34,860 nucleotides of DNA from Telmatospirillum siberiense (GTDB lineage Bacteria; Pseudomonadota; Alphaproteobacteria; Rhodospirillales; Magnetospirillaceae): positions 1-34,860 of the forward strand of contig NZ_PIUM01000046.1 in assembly GCF_002845745.1 (NCBI RefSeq). Reading direction: 5' to 3'. A program made the position numbers and the translations under genes. The notes beneath the pieces were generated by a model that ran no database searches, had not been told where the DNA came from, and worked only from the letters and a program-made list of their open reading frames with translations. This document shows, piece after piece, positions 7,373 through 16,555 of the stretch. Within the stretch, counting starts at the first letter, position 1. Each line of letters begins with the position of its first letter.

Positions 7373-9823
7373 ATGACCACCGCCAAACAAAAACTCGTCG
7401 TCGTCGGCAATGGCATGGCCGGCATGCGCACCGTCGAGGAACTGCTGAAGATCGCCCCCGACGTCTATGACATCACCGTGTTCGGCGCCGAACCGCAGGT
7501 AAATTACAACCGCATCCTCCTGTCCTCGGTCCTGGCCGGCGAGAAGGAGATGGACGACATCGTCATCTCGCCCAGGTCCTGGTACGACGAGAACGGCATC
7601 ACCCTGTTCACCGGTGATCCGATCACGGCCATCGACGCCGAGGCGCGCACCGTGACCTCCGAATCCGGACGGGTGAGCGGCTATGACGCGCTGCTGCTGG
7701 CCACCGGCTCCAACCCGCTGGTGCCGCCCATTCCCGGCATGAACAAGCAAGGCGTCTGTACCTTCCGCGATATCAGGGACGTCGAGACGATGATCGGCGC
7801 CGCCCGCGACCATCGCCGGGCCGTGGTCATCGGCGGCGGCCTGCTCGGCCTCGAGGCCGCATGGGGCTTGAAACGGCGCGGCATGTCGGTGGCGGTGGTT
7901 CATCTGATGCCGACCCTGATGGAACGCCAGTTGGACGTTGCCGCCGGCCAGTTGCTGCAACGCGACCTCGACCGCCGCGGCATCGCCTTTTTCACCGACG
8001 GACAGACCGAGGAGATCACCGGCGAGACCCGCGTCCGTTCGGTGCGGCTGGCCGATGGACGGGAAATCCCGGCCGACCTGGTGGTGATGGCCATCGGCAT
8101 CCGTCCCAACACCACCCTGGCCAAGGCCGCCGGACTGGACGTCAATCGCGGGATCGTCGTCGCCGACAATATGCGGACCACCGATCCGCGCATCTATGCC
8201 GTCGGCGAATGCGCCGAACACCGGGGGCAATGTTTCGGCCTGGTGGCCCCCTTGTGGGACATGGCGAAAGTCTGCGCCCATCATCTGGCCGGCGGCGAGG
8301 AGATGCTGTTCACCCCGCCGGCGCTGTCGACCCGGCTCAAGATCACCGGCATCGACGTTTTCTCGGCCGGCGCCCTGACCGCCGCCGGTGAGGAGGATGA
8401 CGAGATCACCCTGCAGGATGCCGCGCAAGGCACCTACAAGAAGCTGGTCCTGCGCGACGGGCGGCTGGTCGGCGCCGTGCTTTACGGCGATGTCGCCGAC
8501 GGCGCCTGGTATTTCGACCTGATGCGCCAGGGCACCGATGTCGCCGATATCCGCGCCGGCATGATCTTCGGCCAGGCCCATGCCGAAACGGGCGGCAAGG
8601 GCTCAAGCGGCGTTTCCGTCGCGCAAATGTCCGACGACACCCAGATCTGCGGTTGCAACGGAGTCTCCAAGGGAACCATCTGCCGGGCGATCGCCGAGAA
8701 GGGACTGACCACCCTCGACGAGGTGCGGGCCCACACCAAGGCCTCGGCCTCCTGCGGGCAGTGCTCCGGCCTGGTCCGGCAGATCCTGGCGGCGAGCCTG
8801 GGCACCGACGTGGTCGCCGAAGCCGAACCGGCCATGTGCAAATGCACCGACCGCACCCATGACGAGGTGCGCCGGACCATCCTCGCCCAGCAGATCAAAA
8901 GCATGCCCGAACTGATGCGGACGCTCGGCTGGAAAAGCGCCGACGGCTGCGCCAAATGCCGCCCCGCGCTCAACTACTATCTGCTGTGCGCCTGGCCCGG
9001 CGACTATGCCGACGACGCCCAGTCCCGCTTCGTCAACGAGCGGGTGCATGCCAACATCCAGAAGGACGGCACCTATTCCGTCGTGCCCCGCATGTGGGGC
9101 GGACTGACCAGCGCGCGCGAACTGCGCGCCATCGCCGACGTCGTCGAGAAATACGCCATTCCCACCGTGAAGGTGACCGGTGGCCAGCGCATCGATCTTC
9201 TGGGCGTCAAGAAAGAGGATCTTCCGGGTGTCTGGGCCGATTTGGGACAGGCCGGCATGGTCTCGGGCCACGCCTATGCCAAGGGCCTGCGCACGGTGAA
9301 GACCTGCGTCGGATCGGAATGGTGCCGCTTCGGCACCCGGGATTCCACCGGTCTCGGCGTCCGTTTGGAGCAGATGACCTGGGGCGCCTGGACACCGCAC
9401 AAATTCAAGATGGGCGTCTCGGGCTGCCCGCGCAATTGCGCCGAGGCGAGCATCAAGGACTTCGGGGTGGTCTGCGTCGATGCCGGATACGATCTGCTGG
9501 TCGGCGGCAACGGCGGCATCGAGTTGCGCGGAACCGATCTTCTGGCGCGGGTCGGCAGCGAGGACGAGGTCCTGGAATATTGCGGCGCCTTCATGCAGCT
9601 CTACCGGGAGGAGGCCCGTTATCTCGAACGGACCGCGCCTTGGATCAATCGGGTCGGCATCGACCATGTGAAGGCCCGCGTCGTCACCGACGAGGAAGGA
9701 CGCCGGACCCTGCATCGGCGCTTCCTGTATTCCCAGCGCTTCGCCCAAAACGATCCCTGGGCCGAACGGGCGGCGAAAGGCATGGCCGCCCATGAATTCC
9801 AACCCTTGCGCAAGGTGGGGTGA
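7373..9823 (+). CDS. nirB: Assimilatory nitrite reductase [NAD(P)H] large subunit
   Basis: An 816-residue cytoplasmic enzyme reducing nitrite to ammonium with NAD(P)H. Residues about 1-310 form the FAD/NAD(P) oxidoreductase part (VVVGNGMAGMRT, then VIGGGLLGLEAAWGL). Two consecutive BFD-like [2Fe-2S] domains follow: CGC near 426 with CGQC near 461, and CKC near 488 with CAKC near 527. The C-terminal siroheme/[4Fe-4S] domain has CVGSEWC near 645 and GCPRNC near 684, giving the C-x5-C and C-x3-C ligands. The ATG at 7373 follows GAGAGGAA. The stop lies three bases before nirD. Length fits NirB/NasB. Confidence 0.95.
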   Translation: MTTAKQKLVVVGNGMAGMRTVEELLKIAPDVYDITVFGAEPQVNYNRILLSSVLAGEKEMDDIVISPRSWYDENGITLFTGDPITAIDAEARTVTSESGRVSGYDALLLATGSNPLVPPIPGMNKQGVCTFRDIRDVETMIGAARDHRRAVVIGGGLLGLEAAWGLKRRGMSVAVVHLMPTLMERQLDVAAGQLLQRDLDRRGIAFFTDGQTEEITGETRVRSVRLADGREIPADLVVMAIGIRPNTTLAKAAGLDVNRGIVVADNMRTTDPRIYAVGECAEHRGQCFGLVAPLWDMAKVCAHHLAGGEEMLFTPPALSTRLKITGIDVFSAGALTAAGEEDDEITLQDAAQGTYKKLVLRDGRLVGAVLYGDVADGAWYFDLMRQGTDVADIRAGMIFGQAHAETGGKGSSGVSVAQMSDDTQICGCNGVSKGTICRAIAEKGLTTLDEVRAHTKASASCGQCSGLVRQILAASLGTDVVAEAEPAMCKCTDRTHDEVRRTILAQQIKSMPELMRTLGWKSADGCAKCRPALNYYLLCAWPGDYADDAQSRFVNERVHANIQKDGTYSVVPRMWGGLTSARELRAIADVVEKYAIPTVKVTGGQRIDLLGVKKEDLPGVWADLGQAGMVSGHAYAKGLRTVKTCVGSEWCRFGTRDSTGLGVRLEQMTWGAWTPHKFKMGVSGCPRNCAEASIKDFGVVCVDAGYDLLVGGNGGIELRGTDLLARVGSEDEVLEYCGAFMQLYREEARYLERTAPWINRVGIDHVKARVVTDEEGRRTLHRRFLYSQRFAQNDPWAERAAKGMAAHEFQPLRKVG

Positions 9824-9826
9824 GCC

Positions 9827-10162
9827 ATGGCGGACTGGATCGAAATCGGCCGGGTCGAAGACATCCCCAAGCCGGGATCGCGCCTGGTGGAAACCGGCAA
9901 AGGCCCCATCGCGGTGTTCCGCGGCACCGACGACGCCATCTTCGCCCTTCACAACCGCTGTCCGCACCGGGGAGGGCCGCTGTCGGAAGGTCTGGTGCAC
10001 GGCCACAAGGTGACGTGCCCCTTGCACAACTGGGTGATCGAGCTGGAAAACGGCGAGGCCGTCGCCCCCGATGTCGGCTGCGCGGCGCCAGTGCCTGTCC
10101 GGGTGGCCGATGGCCGTATCTGGATCGAAATCGGCATGCGCCTTGAGGTGGCGCATGGCTGA
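9827..10162 (+). CDS. nirD: Nitrite reductase small subunit, Rieske type
   Basis: A 111-residue partner of NirB. It retains a complete Rieske ligand set: C45-P-H47 and C64-P-L-H67, separated by GGPLSEGLVHGHKVT. It should therefore bind a [2Fe-2S] cluster, unlike some enterobacterial NirD proteins described as lacking the ligands. Only three bases separate it from nirB, so co-translation is expected. It is followed by a long palindromic spacer before nasA. Confidence 0.92.
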   Translation: MADWIEIGRVEDIPKPGSRLVETGKGPIAVFRGTDDAIFALHNRCPHRGGPLSEGLVHGHKVTCPLHNWVIELENGEAVAPDVGCAAPVPVRVADGRIWIEIGMRLEVAHG

Positions 10163-10189
10163 TCGCCGAATCAGTGGCACGCTCCGGGC

Positions 10190-10362
10190 AAAAGCCCTTC
10201 TCCCCTCGCGGGAGAAGGGTTGGGATGAGGGGGTGCCCGCCGACAGGCGGAAGAAAAATGCGCGGTTTCGTGCGTTTTCCCCCTCACCCTCCCACCGCTG
10301 CGCGGCGGGCCCCGCCCTCTCCCGCGAGGGGAGAGGGAACGAGTATCCGCGCGCCTGTCGGC
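10190..10362. repeat. Composite nested palindrome between nirD and nasA
   Basis: This 170-bp non-coding spacer is built of nested inverted repeats. CCCTTCTCCC (10195-10204) pairs with GGGAGAAGGG (10210-10219). CCCTCTCCC (10315-10323) pairs with GGGAGAGGG (10329-10337). An outer pair, GCCGACAGGCG (10239-10249) and CGCCTGTCGGC (10352-10362), is a perfect 11-bp inverted repeat. A G-rich segment (about 10221-10233) is partly complementary to a C-rich one (about 10279-10293). It looks like two intergenic repeat copies in opposite orientation. Its edge abuts the nasA ribosome binding site, so folding could affect nasA translation. Confidence 0.7.
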
Positions 10363-10371
10363 AGGGACGCC

Positions 10372-12999
10372 GTGAGCATCGTTATGGCTGACGCAATTCG
10401 GACCACTTGCCCTTATTGCGGTGTCGGTTGCGGGGTCCTGGCGACCCCCGCCGCCGATGGCCTGACCGTCGCCGGCGATCCGACCCATCCCGCCAACTTC
10501 GGCCGGCTGTGCGTCAAGGGTGCGGCGCTCGGCGAGACCGTCGGGCTGGAGGGCCGTCTGCTTCACCCGATCCTGCACGGACGCCGGGTCGACTGGAACA
10601 CCGCGCTCGACCGGCTGGCCGACGAATTTTCGCAGGCCATCGCCCGGCATGGAGCGGATTCGGTGGCCTTCTACGTCTCGGGACAACTGCTGACCGAGGA
10701 CTATTACGTCGCCAACAAGCTGATGAAGGGCTTCATCGGGTCGGCCAACATCGACACCAATTCGCGCCTGTGCATGTCCTCCTCGGTGGCCGGCCACCAG
10801 CGCGCCTTCGGCGCCGACACGGTGCCGGGCTGCTACGCGGATCTGGACGAGGCCGATCTCGTCGTTCTCGTCGGTTCGAACGCCGCCTGGTGCCATCCCG
10901 TTCTGTTCCAACGGCTGCAGGCGGCGCGGGCGCAACGCCCGGAGATGCGCCTGGTGGTGATCGACCCCCGCCGCACCGCCACCGCCGAAGCCGCCGACTT
11001 GCATCTCGCCCTGAAACCGGGCAGCGATGTCGCCCTGTTCAACGGCCTGCTGCGGCATCTCTCGGCGGCCGGATGCGCCGACCACGACTTCCTGTCCGCC
11101 CACTGCGCCGGAAGCGTCGAAGCACTGGCGGAAGCCGGGCTTGAACCCGGTCCCCCCGCCGAGGCCTGCGATCTGGATCCCGGCGACCTGGTCCGTTTCT
11201 ACGACTGGTTCGCCGCCACCGAAAAGACCGTCACGGTGTTTTCGCAAGGCGTCAATCAATCGAGCGCCGGCACCGACAAGGTCAACGCCATCATCAACTG
11301 CCATTTGCTGACCGGCCGCATCGGCCGGCCGGGCATGGGTCCCCTGTCCTTCACCGGCCAGCCCAACGCCATGGGGGGACGCGAAGTCGGCGGCCTGGCC
11401 AATCAACTGGCCGCCCACATGGGCTTCGACGAGACATCCCGGGACCGCGTCGGTCGCTTCTGGCGAGCCCCCGCCATGGCGCTCCGTCCCGGCCTGAAGG
11501 CGGTGGATCTGTTCCGGGCGGTCGAGCAGGGCCGCATCAAGGCCTTGTGGATCATGGCGACCAATCCGGCGGTCAGCCTGCCGGACGCCAATCTGGTCCG
11601 GCAGGCCTTGGACCATTGCGCGTTCGTCGCCGTCTCCGACTGCATGGCCGACACCGACACCACCAGACGGGCCCATCTGCTGCTGCCCGCCCTGACCTGG
11701 GCCGAGAAGGACGGCACGGTGACCAATTCCGAACGCCGGATCTCTCGCCAGCGTCCCGTGCTGCCGGTTCCCGGCGAAGCCCGCCCCGACTGGTGGATGA
11801 TCTGCCGCCTCGCCGAGAGACTGGGTTTCCGCGAGGCCTTCGCCTATGGCGGACCGTCGGATATCTTCGCGGAACATGCCCGCCTGTCGGCTTTCGAGAA
11901 CGACGGCGCCCGCGACTTCGACATCGGCGCCTTGGCAGGGATCGATTACGATCTTCTGGCTCCGGTTCAATGGCCCGTCCGCGCCGACGCCAGCGGCACG
12001 GGCCGTCTTTTCGGGCAGGGCGGCTTCTTCCACGGCGATGGCCGCGCGCGCCTGGTCGCCGTGCGGAACCGGCCGCCGGCCAGCGAACTTTCCCCCGCCC
12101 GGCCGCTGGCGCTGAACACCGGACGGACCCGCGATCAATGGCATACCATGACCCGGACGGGAAAGGCGCCGCGACTGGCCGCGCATGCGCCGGAGCCATG
12201 GTTGGCCATGCATCCGGCCGACGCCGCCCGGCTCGACATCGATGACGGCGCCACGGTCAGGGTGGAAAGCGACTATGGCCGGGCCTTGCTGCGTGTCACC
12301 CTCGATTCCACCCAGCGCGCCGGCGAGGTTTTCGCCCCGATGCATTGGAACGATCAATTCGCCGGCCAGGCCGTGATCGGCAAATTATTGGCCTCCAACA
12401 CCGATCCCTTGTCCGGCCAGCCCGAACTGAAATTCGGCGCGGTGCGCGTCGATCCGGTCCCCCTGGCCTGGGAGGCCGTTTTGTTGAGCCGACGGCCGGT
12501 CACCGACTGGCCGGCCGACATTATCTGGAGTCGGGCCGCCGGCGAAGGCCACCACATCCATCGGCTGGCCGGCGTAAAGCGCATCGAAAACTGGGCGGCA
12601 TGGTGCCTGCGGCATTTGGGCGAGGGCGTCTGGCTGGACTATCAGGACCGCCGGATCGGCCTGTACCGGGCCGCGAAGATCGATGACGAACGGCTCGATG
12701 CCCTGCTGTTCGTCGCGGCCCCCGGCCGGCGGCCAGACCCGGCTTCCTTAAGCGCGCTCTTCACCGGCCCCGCGCCGCGCCGACGCATCGAGCTGCTTGC
12801 CGGCGGCGGAATCGCCGGCGACGACCGGGGACCGATCATCTGCGCCTGCCATCAAATCGGACGAAAAACCATCCTCGATGCCATCACCGGCCAGGGCCTC
12901 GGATCCATCGCCGACATCGGCACGGCCTTGAGGGCGGGAACCAATTGCGGTTCCTGCGTGCCGGAACTGCAAAACCTGCTCGGTCTGGCCCGACCTTAA
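10372..12999 (+). CDS. nasA: Assimilatory nitrate reductase catalytic subunit
   Basis: An 875-residue cytoplasmic molybdopterin enzyme reducing nitrate to nitrite. The N-terminal [4Fe-4S] motif is TCPYCGVGCGV followed by LCVKG. The molybdopterin region has SSVAGHQRAFG, FSQGVNQSSAGTDK and TGRIGRPGMGPLSFTGQPNAMGGREVGG, and the C-terminal molydopterin-binding domain starts near LALNTGRTRDQWHTM. A BFD-like [2Fe-2S] domain ends the protein: CACH near residue 824 and NCGSC near 863, as in Klebsiella-type NasA. I chose GTG 10372 because AGGGA lies four bases upstream; ATG 10384 is in frame but lies too far from that site. The stop overlaps the stop of the convergent DUF2336 gene. Confidence 0.93.
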   Translation: MSIVMADAIRTTCPYCGVGCGVLATPAADGLTVAGDPTHPANFGRLCVKGAALGETVGLEGRLLHPILHGRRVDWNTALDRLADEFSQAIARHGADSVAFYVSGQLLTEDYYVANKLMKGFIGSANIDTNSRLCMSSSVAGHQRAFGADTVPGCYADLDEADLVVLVGSNAAWCHPVLFQRLQAARAQRPEMRLVVIDPRRTATAEAADLHLALKPGSDVALFNGLLRHLSAAGCADHDFLSAHCAGSVEALAEAGLEPGPPAEACDLDPGDLVRFYDWFAATEKTVTVFSQGVNQSSAGTDKVNAIINCHLLTGRIGRPGMGPLSFTGQPNAMGGREVGGLANQLAAHMGFDETSRDRVGRFWRAPAMALRPGLKAVDLFRAVEQGRIKALWIMATNPAVSLPDANLVRQALDHCAFVAVSDCMADTDTTRRAHLLLPALTWAEKDGTVTNSERRISRQRPVLPVPGEARPDWWMICRLAERLGFREAFAYGGPSDIFAEHARLSAFENDGARDFDIGALAGIDYDLLAPVQWPVRADASGTGRLFGQGGFFHGDGRARLVAVRNRPPASELSPARPLALNTGRTRDQWHTMTRTGKAPRLAAHAPEPWLAMHPADAARLDIDDGATVRVESDYGRALLRVTLDSTQRAGEVFAPMHWNDQFAGQAVIGKLLASNTDPLSGQPELKFGAVRVDPVPLAWEAVLLSRRPVTDWPADIIWSRAAGEGHHIHRLAGVKRIENWAAWCLRHLGEGVWLDYQDRRIGLYRAAKIDDERLDALLFVAAPGRRPDPASLSALFTGPAPRRRIELLAGGGIAGDDRGPIICACHQIGRKTILDAITGQGLGSIADIGTALRAGTNCGSCVPELQNLLGLARP

Positions 13000-14321
13000 G
13001 GGCCCGGCTTGCTCTGGCCCGCCCGGAACATATCCAGTTGCCAGGCCATCTCCTCGTTGCTCAGGCGGTAACGATCGCCCTCTCCGGGCTGGAACACCTC
13101 GTCCGGCGCGATGTTGCCGAACCGCATCTGCAATTCGAGGGCGAAAGACGGGGAAAGACCGGCCGCCCAGGCCAGAGAGCAGATCGCCCGCGCCGAATGG
13201 GCGGCCGCGATATCCAGAACGGTCTTCACCTCGATATCCGCGAGGACAGCCAATCCGGCCACGAGATCGTCGTAATGGTCGGTGAGCAGCGACACCGTGA
13301 CCGCCATCTCGTCCAACTGTCCGGCGGACCGCAAAGCCCGCATTCGTTCCAACGCCGGCTGATAGGAAATCTCGCCCGCGGCCCCGGATGGCGCCATCCC
13401 GTTCGCCGGCTTGGTCTCGATGGAGATCTCCCCCGGTCGATGGCGCAAGCTGTCCTCGATCGCCTTGGCGACGGCGGATGCCGTCTGCGGCGGAAGATCC
13501 CTGCGCGAAAGAATATGGTCCAGCACATGGGGAGCCGCCATCTCCACCACCCGATCCAGGGCGGCCTCGCTCAATTCGCGGCGGAAGACCAACGGCTCCT
13601 GCCAGCTCGGCTCGGCCGAAGCGCCGTCGATCAGGGCATCCAGGGTCTCCTCCTGAAGATTGATATTGGCGTTCTTCAGGAGATGGGTAATGGCGGGCGG
13701 ATCGCTGCTGGCGACGATCGCCGCCGAGACCCGGGCGTCGACATAGCGGCGCCGGGCGATGGCGGCCAACACGCCTTCCGCCGGCCCGGCCTCGATCAAC
13801 GCCAACAAATCGGCATCCGACAGCAGGGGGGAATATTGCAGGACCGGCGCGGCGACAGCGATCTGCCGATCCCGAGCCAGCTTGCCGATCACCGCCGGAT
13901 CGACGTCGGCGGCCTCCTTCAAGGCATTGGAGGCGAGGGCCCGGATGCGCACGACGGAATCGTCGGCCAGTCGGGCCATCACCTCGTCCATGATCTCCTT
14001 GGAACGCGCCTGATCCGGAGAAATGCCCACGTGATGTCCAAACTGGACGATTTTCGCGGCCACTTCCTGGCGTACCGAGTGCTCGGCGTCGCCCGCCAGG
14101 AGCAAATTGCCCTTCGCCGGCGTCCTGGGATTGGCCGCCACGGTCCGGCGAACCTCGGCCAGTTCGTCGCCCGCCAGGAAATACAGGACTTCCGGGGGCG
14201 CGTCGGCGCGTCCCGCCAGCTCCCGACGCCGTTCGACGTCGGAACTGGCCGCGATATCGCGCGCCTCCTCGTAGGAAAGGACCGGTTGTTCGGGCATGGG
14301 GGTTTCCGTTTCGGGGCTCAT
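12996..14321 (-). CDS. DUF2336 family protein
   Basis: A 441-residue, mostly helical, soluble-looking protein resembling the alphaproteobacterial DUF2336 family, whose function is unknown. Repeating helical units with patterns such as ADAPPEVLYFLAGDELAEVRRTVAANP suggest HEAT-like repeats over roughly residues 25-250. I see no signal peptide, membrane segment or catalytic motif. Its ATG (14321) overlaps the stop of the upstream diguanylate cyclase by one base (TGATG), so translation is probably coupled and the two may act together. The stop overlaps that of nasA tail to tail (shared TTAA at 12996-12999). The family assignment is from recognition of the sequence style and could be checked with a profile search. 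Confidence 0.75.
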   Translation of the reverse strand: MSPETETPMPEQPVLSYEEARDIAASSDVERRRELAGRADAPPEVLYFLAGDELAEVRRTVAANPRTPAKGNLLLAGDAEHSVRQEVAAKIVQFGHHVGISPDQARSKEIMDEVMARLADDSVVRIRALASNALKEAADVDPAVIGKLARDRQIAVAAPVLQYSPLLSDADLLALIEAGPAEGVLAAIARRRYVDARVSAAIVASSDPPAITHLLKNANINLQEETLDALIDGASAEPSWQEPLVFRRELSEAALDRVVEMAAPHVLDHILSRRDLPPQTASAVAKAIEDSLRHRPGEISIETKPANGMAPSGAAGEISYQPALERMRALRSAGQLDEMAVTVSLLTDHYDDLVAGLAVLADIEVKTVLDIAAAHSARAICSLAWAAGLSPSFALELQMRFGNIAPDEVFQPGEGDRYRLSNEEMAWQLDMFRAGQSKPGP

Positions 14322-16033
14322 CAGCGGGCTCCCGCCGGCGGAGCGACGGCATAGCTTCCCTTGCCGGCGCGCTTCACGGCATACATCGCCATATCGGCCC
14401 GGCTGACGAATTCGTTGATGCCCTCGGCCGTCTTCGGATCATGGATGGCGATCCCGATGGATAGCTTCAAGGGACGGTCCGGCGCTCCGGAATAGGAGAT
14501 CAAGGCGCCGGCGGCGGCCAGGAAAACCTGGGCGCGGTTGATCGCCACGGCCTCGTCCGCATTGTCCAGCCAGACGGCGAACTCGTCGCCGCCGAGACGG
14601 GCCACCAGATCGGTGCTTCGCGTGTTGTTGCGCAGGATATCGGCCAGGAAGCTCAGGGTCTCATCGCCTTTGGCATGCCCGTGCAGATCGTTGACCAGCT
14701 TGAAGTTATCGAGATCGAGATAGACCAGGGCGGCCGTCTTGACGTCGCGTTGCAGACGTTTGAAGCGGCGTTTCATTTCATCATAGAACCCCCGGCGATT
14801 GAGCAGGCCGGTCAGCGGATCGGTTCTCGACGCGTCGAGCAGAAGGCGGTAACTCGCCCGCTGTTCGATGGCGGCGGCGATCTGCCCGCTCAAGGACGAC
14901 AGCAATTGCAGGTCGCCGTCGGTCCAGGCGCCATGGCTGGGATTACGCCAAAGAAGGACGGCACCGACCATTCGCCCCCCGTAGACGGCCCCGGCGATCA
15001 TGACGGACTGTCCCCCAATGTCGGCCACCAGCGGCTGCTCGCGTTTCTCATCGAGCAGGTTATCGAGAAGCGCCTCGGTCTGGTCTGGTGTTCCGACATT
15101 GCCAAAACTCACCGTAAGAGTGAGCTGCGGGCGGCTGATCGGGACATCGAGCCGCAGCACCGTGGTGAAGATCTGGCATCCGCTGGCGCCGAACCCGTGG
15201 GTGCTGGTACTGGCCGCCACCTGCAGCATGTCATTCGGGTCGGCCTCGTGGCGGAAAACGTTGGTGATGCGTTGAAATATCCGCTCCCGGTTGCGCTGTT
15301 CGGCCAGGAACCGCTGATGGCGCCGGGCTTCCGTGACGTCACGGCAGACGCCGCGGGCGCCCCGCCAGTCGCCCCGCTCGTCATAAAGAGGCACCGCCGA
15401 GACTTCGAAGCACAACAATCCGCCGTCGACATGGCGCATCCATATTTCGACGTTTTCCACCGCGACCGGAGTCGAAAAAGGCGAAATCGCCGCCTGGGGC
15501 GCGGTGGGCTCCAGAAGCTCGTTGGGCCGGCTGCCGATCAGATCCCGGGGGCTGACCCCGGCCAGCCCCTTCGGCGTGACCATGCTGAAGGTGCCGTCCG
15601 CCGCCGTCTCCCAGGCGTAGTCGCTGGAAACCTCGACCAGGGTCTTGAAGCGGGCCCGCGAGGTGACCAGGGCGTTCTGCAGGCTGAGATCGACGCTACG
15701 ATCCGCCGCCAGCACCAATCGCCATCCGGGCAAGACCAGCGGCATGACGAAAAGATCGAAAATACGGGGCCCGGTATGCCCGGTCACTTCGACGCGTCTG
15801 GCCGGCTGCCCCGGAGATCGGGACTGGTCGAGACATGCGGCGACGGGACCGCTCAAATGCGTTCCCCCCGTCGCGAGCAGACCATTTTTTTCGGAAAACA
15901 GGCCATTGGCGATGACCACTCGCGCCTCTGGATCGATGATGCAGGCGGGCTCACCGCAAGAGCGCACGGCATCGGCGTCGAGACGTAAATCGACATCGGC
16001 AACATCGCCGTCGAACGTTCCGTCTCTCGCCAT
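14321..16033 (-). CDS. PAS-GAF-GGDEF diguanylate cyclase
   Basis: A 570-residue signalling enzyme predicted to make cyclic di-GMP. An N-terminal degenerate PAS-like part (about 1-100) is followed by a PAS domain with a PAC-like end (GDWRGARGVCRDVTEARRHQ, near 225), a GAF domain (about 245-390) and a C-terminal GGDEF domain. The active site RLGGDEFAVW is intact, and RSTD lies exactly five residues before GGDEF, matching the RxxD inhibitory I-site. DLDNFKLVNDLHGHAKGDE provides the metal and nucleotide contacts. No membrane segment is seen. I chose ATG 16033 over an in-frame TTG at 16051 because it has GGGTG and AGAAGA upstream. It is coupled to the DUF2336 gene by a one-base overlap. Confidence 0.9.
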   Translation of the reverse strand: MARDGTFDGDVADVDLRLDADAVRSCGEPACIIDPEARVVIANGLFSEKNGLLATGGTHLSGPVAACLDQSRSPGQPARRVEVTGHTGPRIFDLFVMPLVLPGWRLVLAADRSVDLSLQNALVTSRARFKTLVEVSSDYAWETAADGTFSMVTPKGLAGVSPRDLIGSRPNELLEPTAPQAAISPFSTPVAVENVEIWMRHVDGGLLCFEVSAVPLYDERGDWRGARGVCRDVTEARRHQRFLAEQRNRERIFQRITNVFRHEADPNDMLQVAASTSTHGFGASGCQIFTTVLRLDVPISRPQLTLTVSFGNVGTPDQTEALLDNLLDEKREQPLVADIGGQSVMIAGAVYGGRMVGAVLLWRNPSHGAWTDGDLQLLSSLSGQIAAAIEQRASYRLLLDASRTDPLTGLLNRRGFYDEMKRRFKRLQRDVKTAALVYLDLDNFKLVNDLHGHAKGDETLSFLADILRNNTRSTDLVARLGGDEFAVWLDNADEAVAINRAQVFLAAAGALISYSGAPDRPLKLSIGIAIHDPKTAEGINEFVSRADMAMYAVKRAGKGSYAVAPPAGAR

Positions 16034-16095
16034 TCTTCTGTCACCCGCCAATACTTCACGGCAACCCTTCCACCATCGGGCGCCGGCTCAATCCG

Positions 16096-16112
16096 TTCTA
16101 TATAATATAGAA
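16096..16112. promoter_or_regulatory. AT-rich perfect palindrome upstream of the diguanylate cyclase
   Basis: TTCTATATAATATAGAA has 8-bp arms around a single central base and stands out in GC-rich surroundings. It is 63 bp upstream of the diguanylate cyclase start and contains -10-like TATAAT on the plus strand. It may be a promoter core or operator. No regulator can be named. Confidence 0.4.
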
Positions 16113-16189
16113 TGACAAAATGCGCCCTTATCTTCCGGTATCACCATATTCCAGAAGATAGCCGGCGGGAATCGTCCGCCCTCCCCTGC

Positions 16190-16209
16190 CCCCGGCCTTC
16201 CGGCCGGGG
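16190..16209 (-). terminator. GC-rich hairpin after rnfH, probable end of the rnf operon
   Basis: CCCCGGCC (16190-16197) and GGCCGGGG (16202-16209) form a perfect 8-bp stem with loop TTCC, eight bases beyond the rnfH stop on the minus strand. There is no T-run after it, so it is a terminator-like hairpin and not a canonical intrinsic terminator. Confidence 0.45.
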
Positions 16210-16217
16210 CGGCCTCG

Positions 16218-16484
16218 TCATTCCGTCTTTTCGCGACGCCTGACGGTGGCGGGATCGGCGATGATCGGGCGGTAGATCTCGATGCGGGCGCCATCGACCG
16301 CCGGCGCGTCGAGCGCCACCACCTTGGTGTAGATGCCGACCTTCTGCTGCTCGAGATCGATCTCGGGAAACCGTTTCAGGATGCCCGATTTCTCGATGGC
16401 CTGCCGGATGGTGGCTCCATCCGGCAATTCGACGCTCAAGACCGCTTGCTTGGCCGACGTGACATAGGCGACGGAAACCTTCAT
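16218..16484 (-). CDS. rnfH: RnfH family protein (UPF0125, ubiquitin-like fold)
   Basis: An 88-residue protein starting MKVSVAYVTSAKQAVLSVEL, matching the RnfH family often found at the end of rnf operons. Typical features are the N-terminal strand with YVT, the central ILKRFPEIDLEQQKVGIY and the late RIEIYRPI segment. Its function is not established. I chose ATG 16484, which follows GAGGA on the minus strand, over longer in-frame extensions lacking family similarity. It follows rnfE after about 100 bp that contain a large hairpin, so its level may be set separately. Confidence 0.85.
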   Translation of the reverse strand: MKVSVAYVTSAKQAVLSVELPDGATIRQAIEKSGILKRFPEIDLEQQKVGIYTKVVALDAPAVDGARIEIYRPIIADPATVRRREKTE

Positions 16485-16555
16485 GACGATCTGGTCCTCA
16501 CGATATATTACGCCTGCGCTTCGCTTTGGCGGGCTCAAACGCCGCTCGGGCTTAA

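Noticed and set aside
10171-12357. 728-codon minus-strand open frame opposite nasA
   Set aside because: Shadow of nasA in GC-rich DNA; no family features, and nasA motifs are complete on the other strand.
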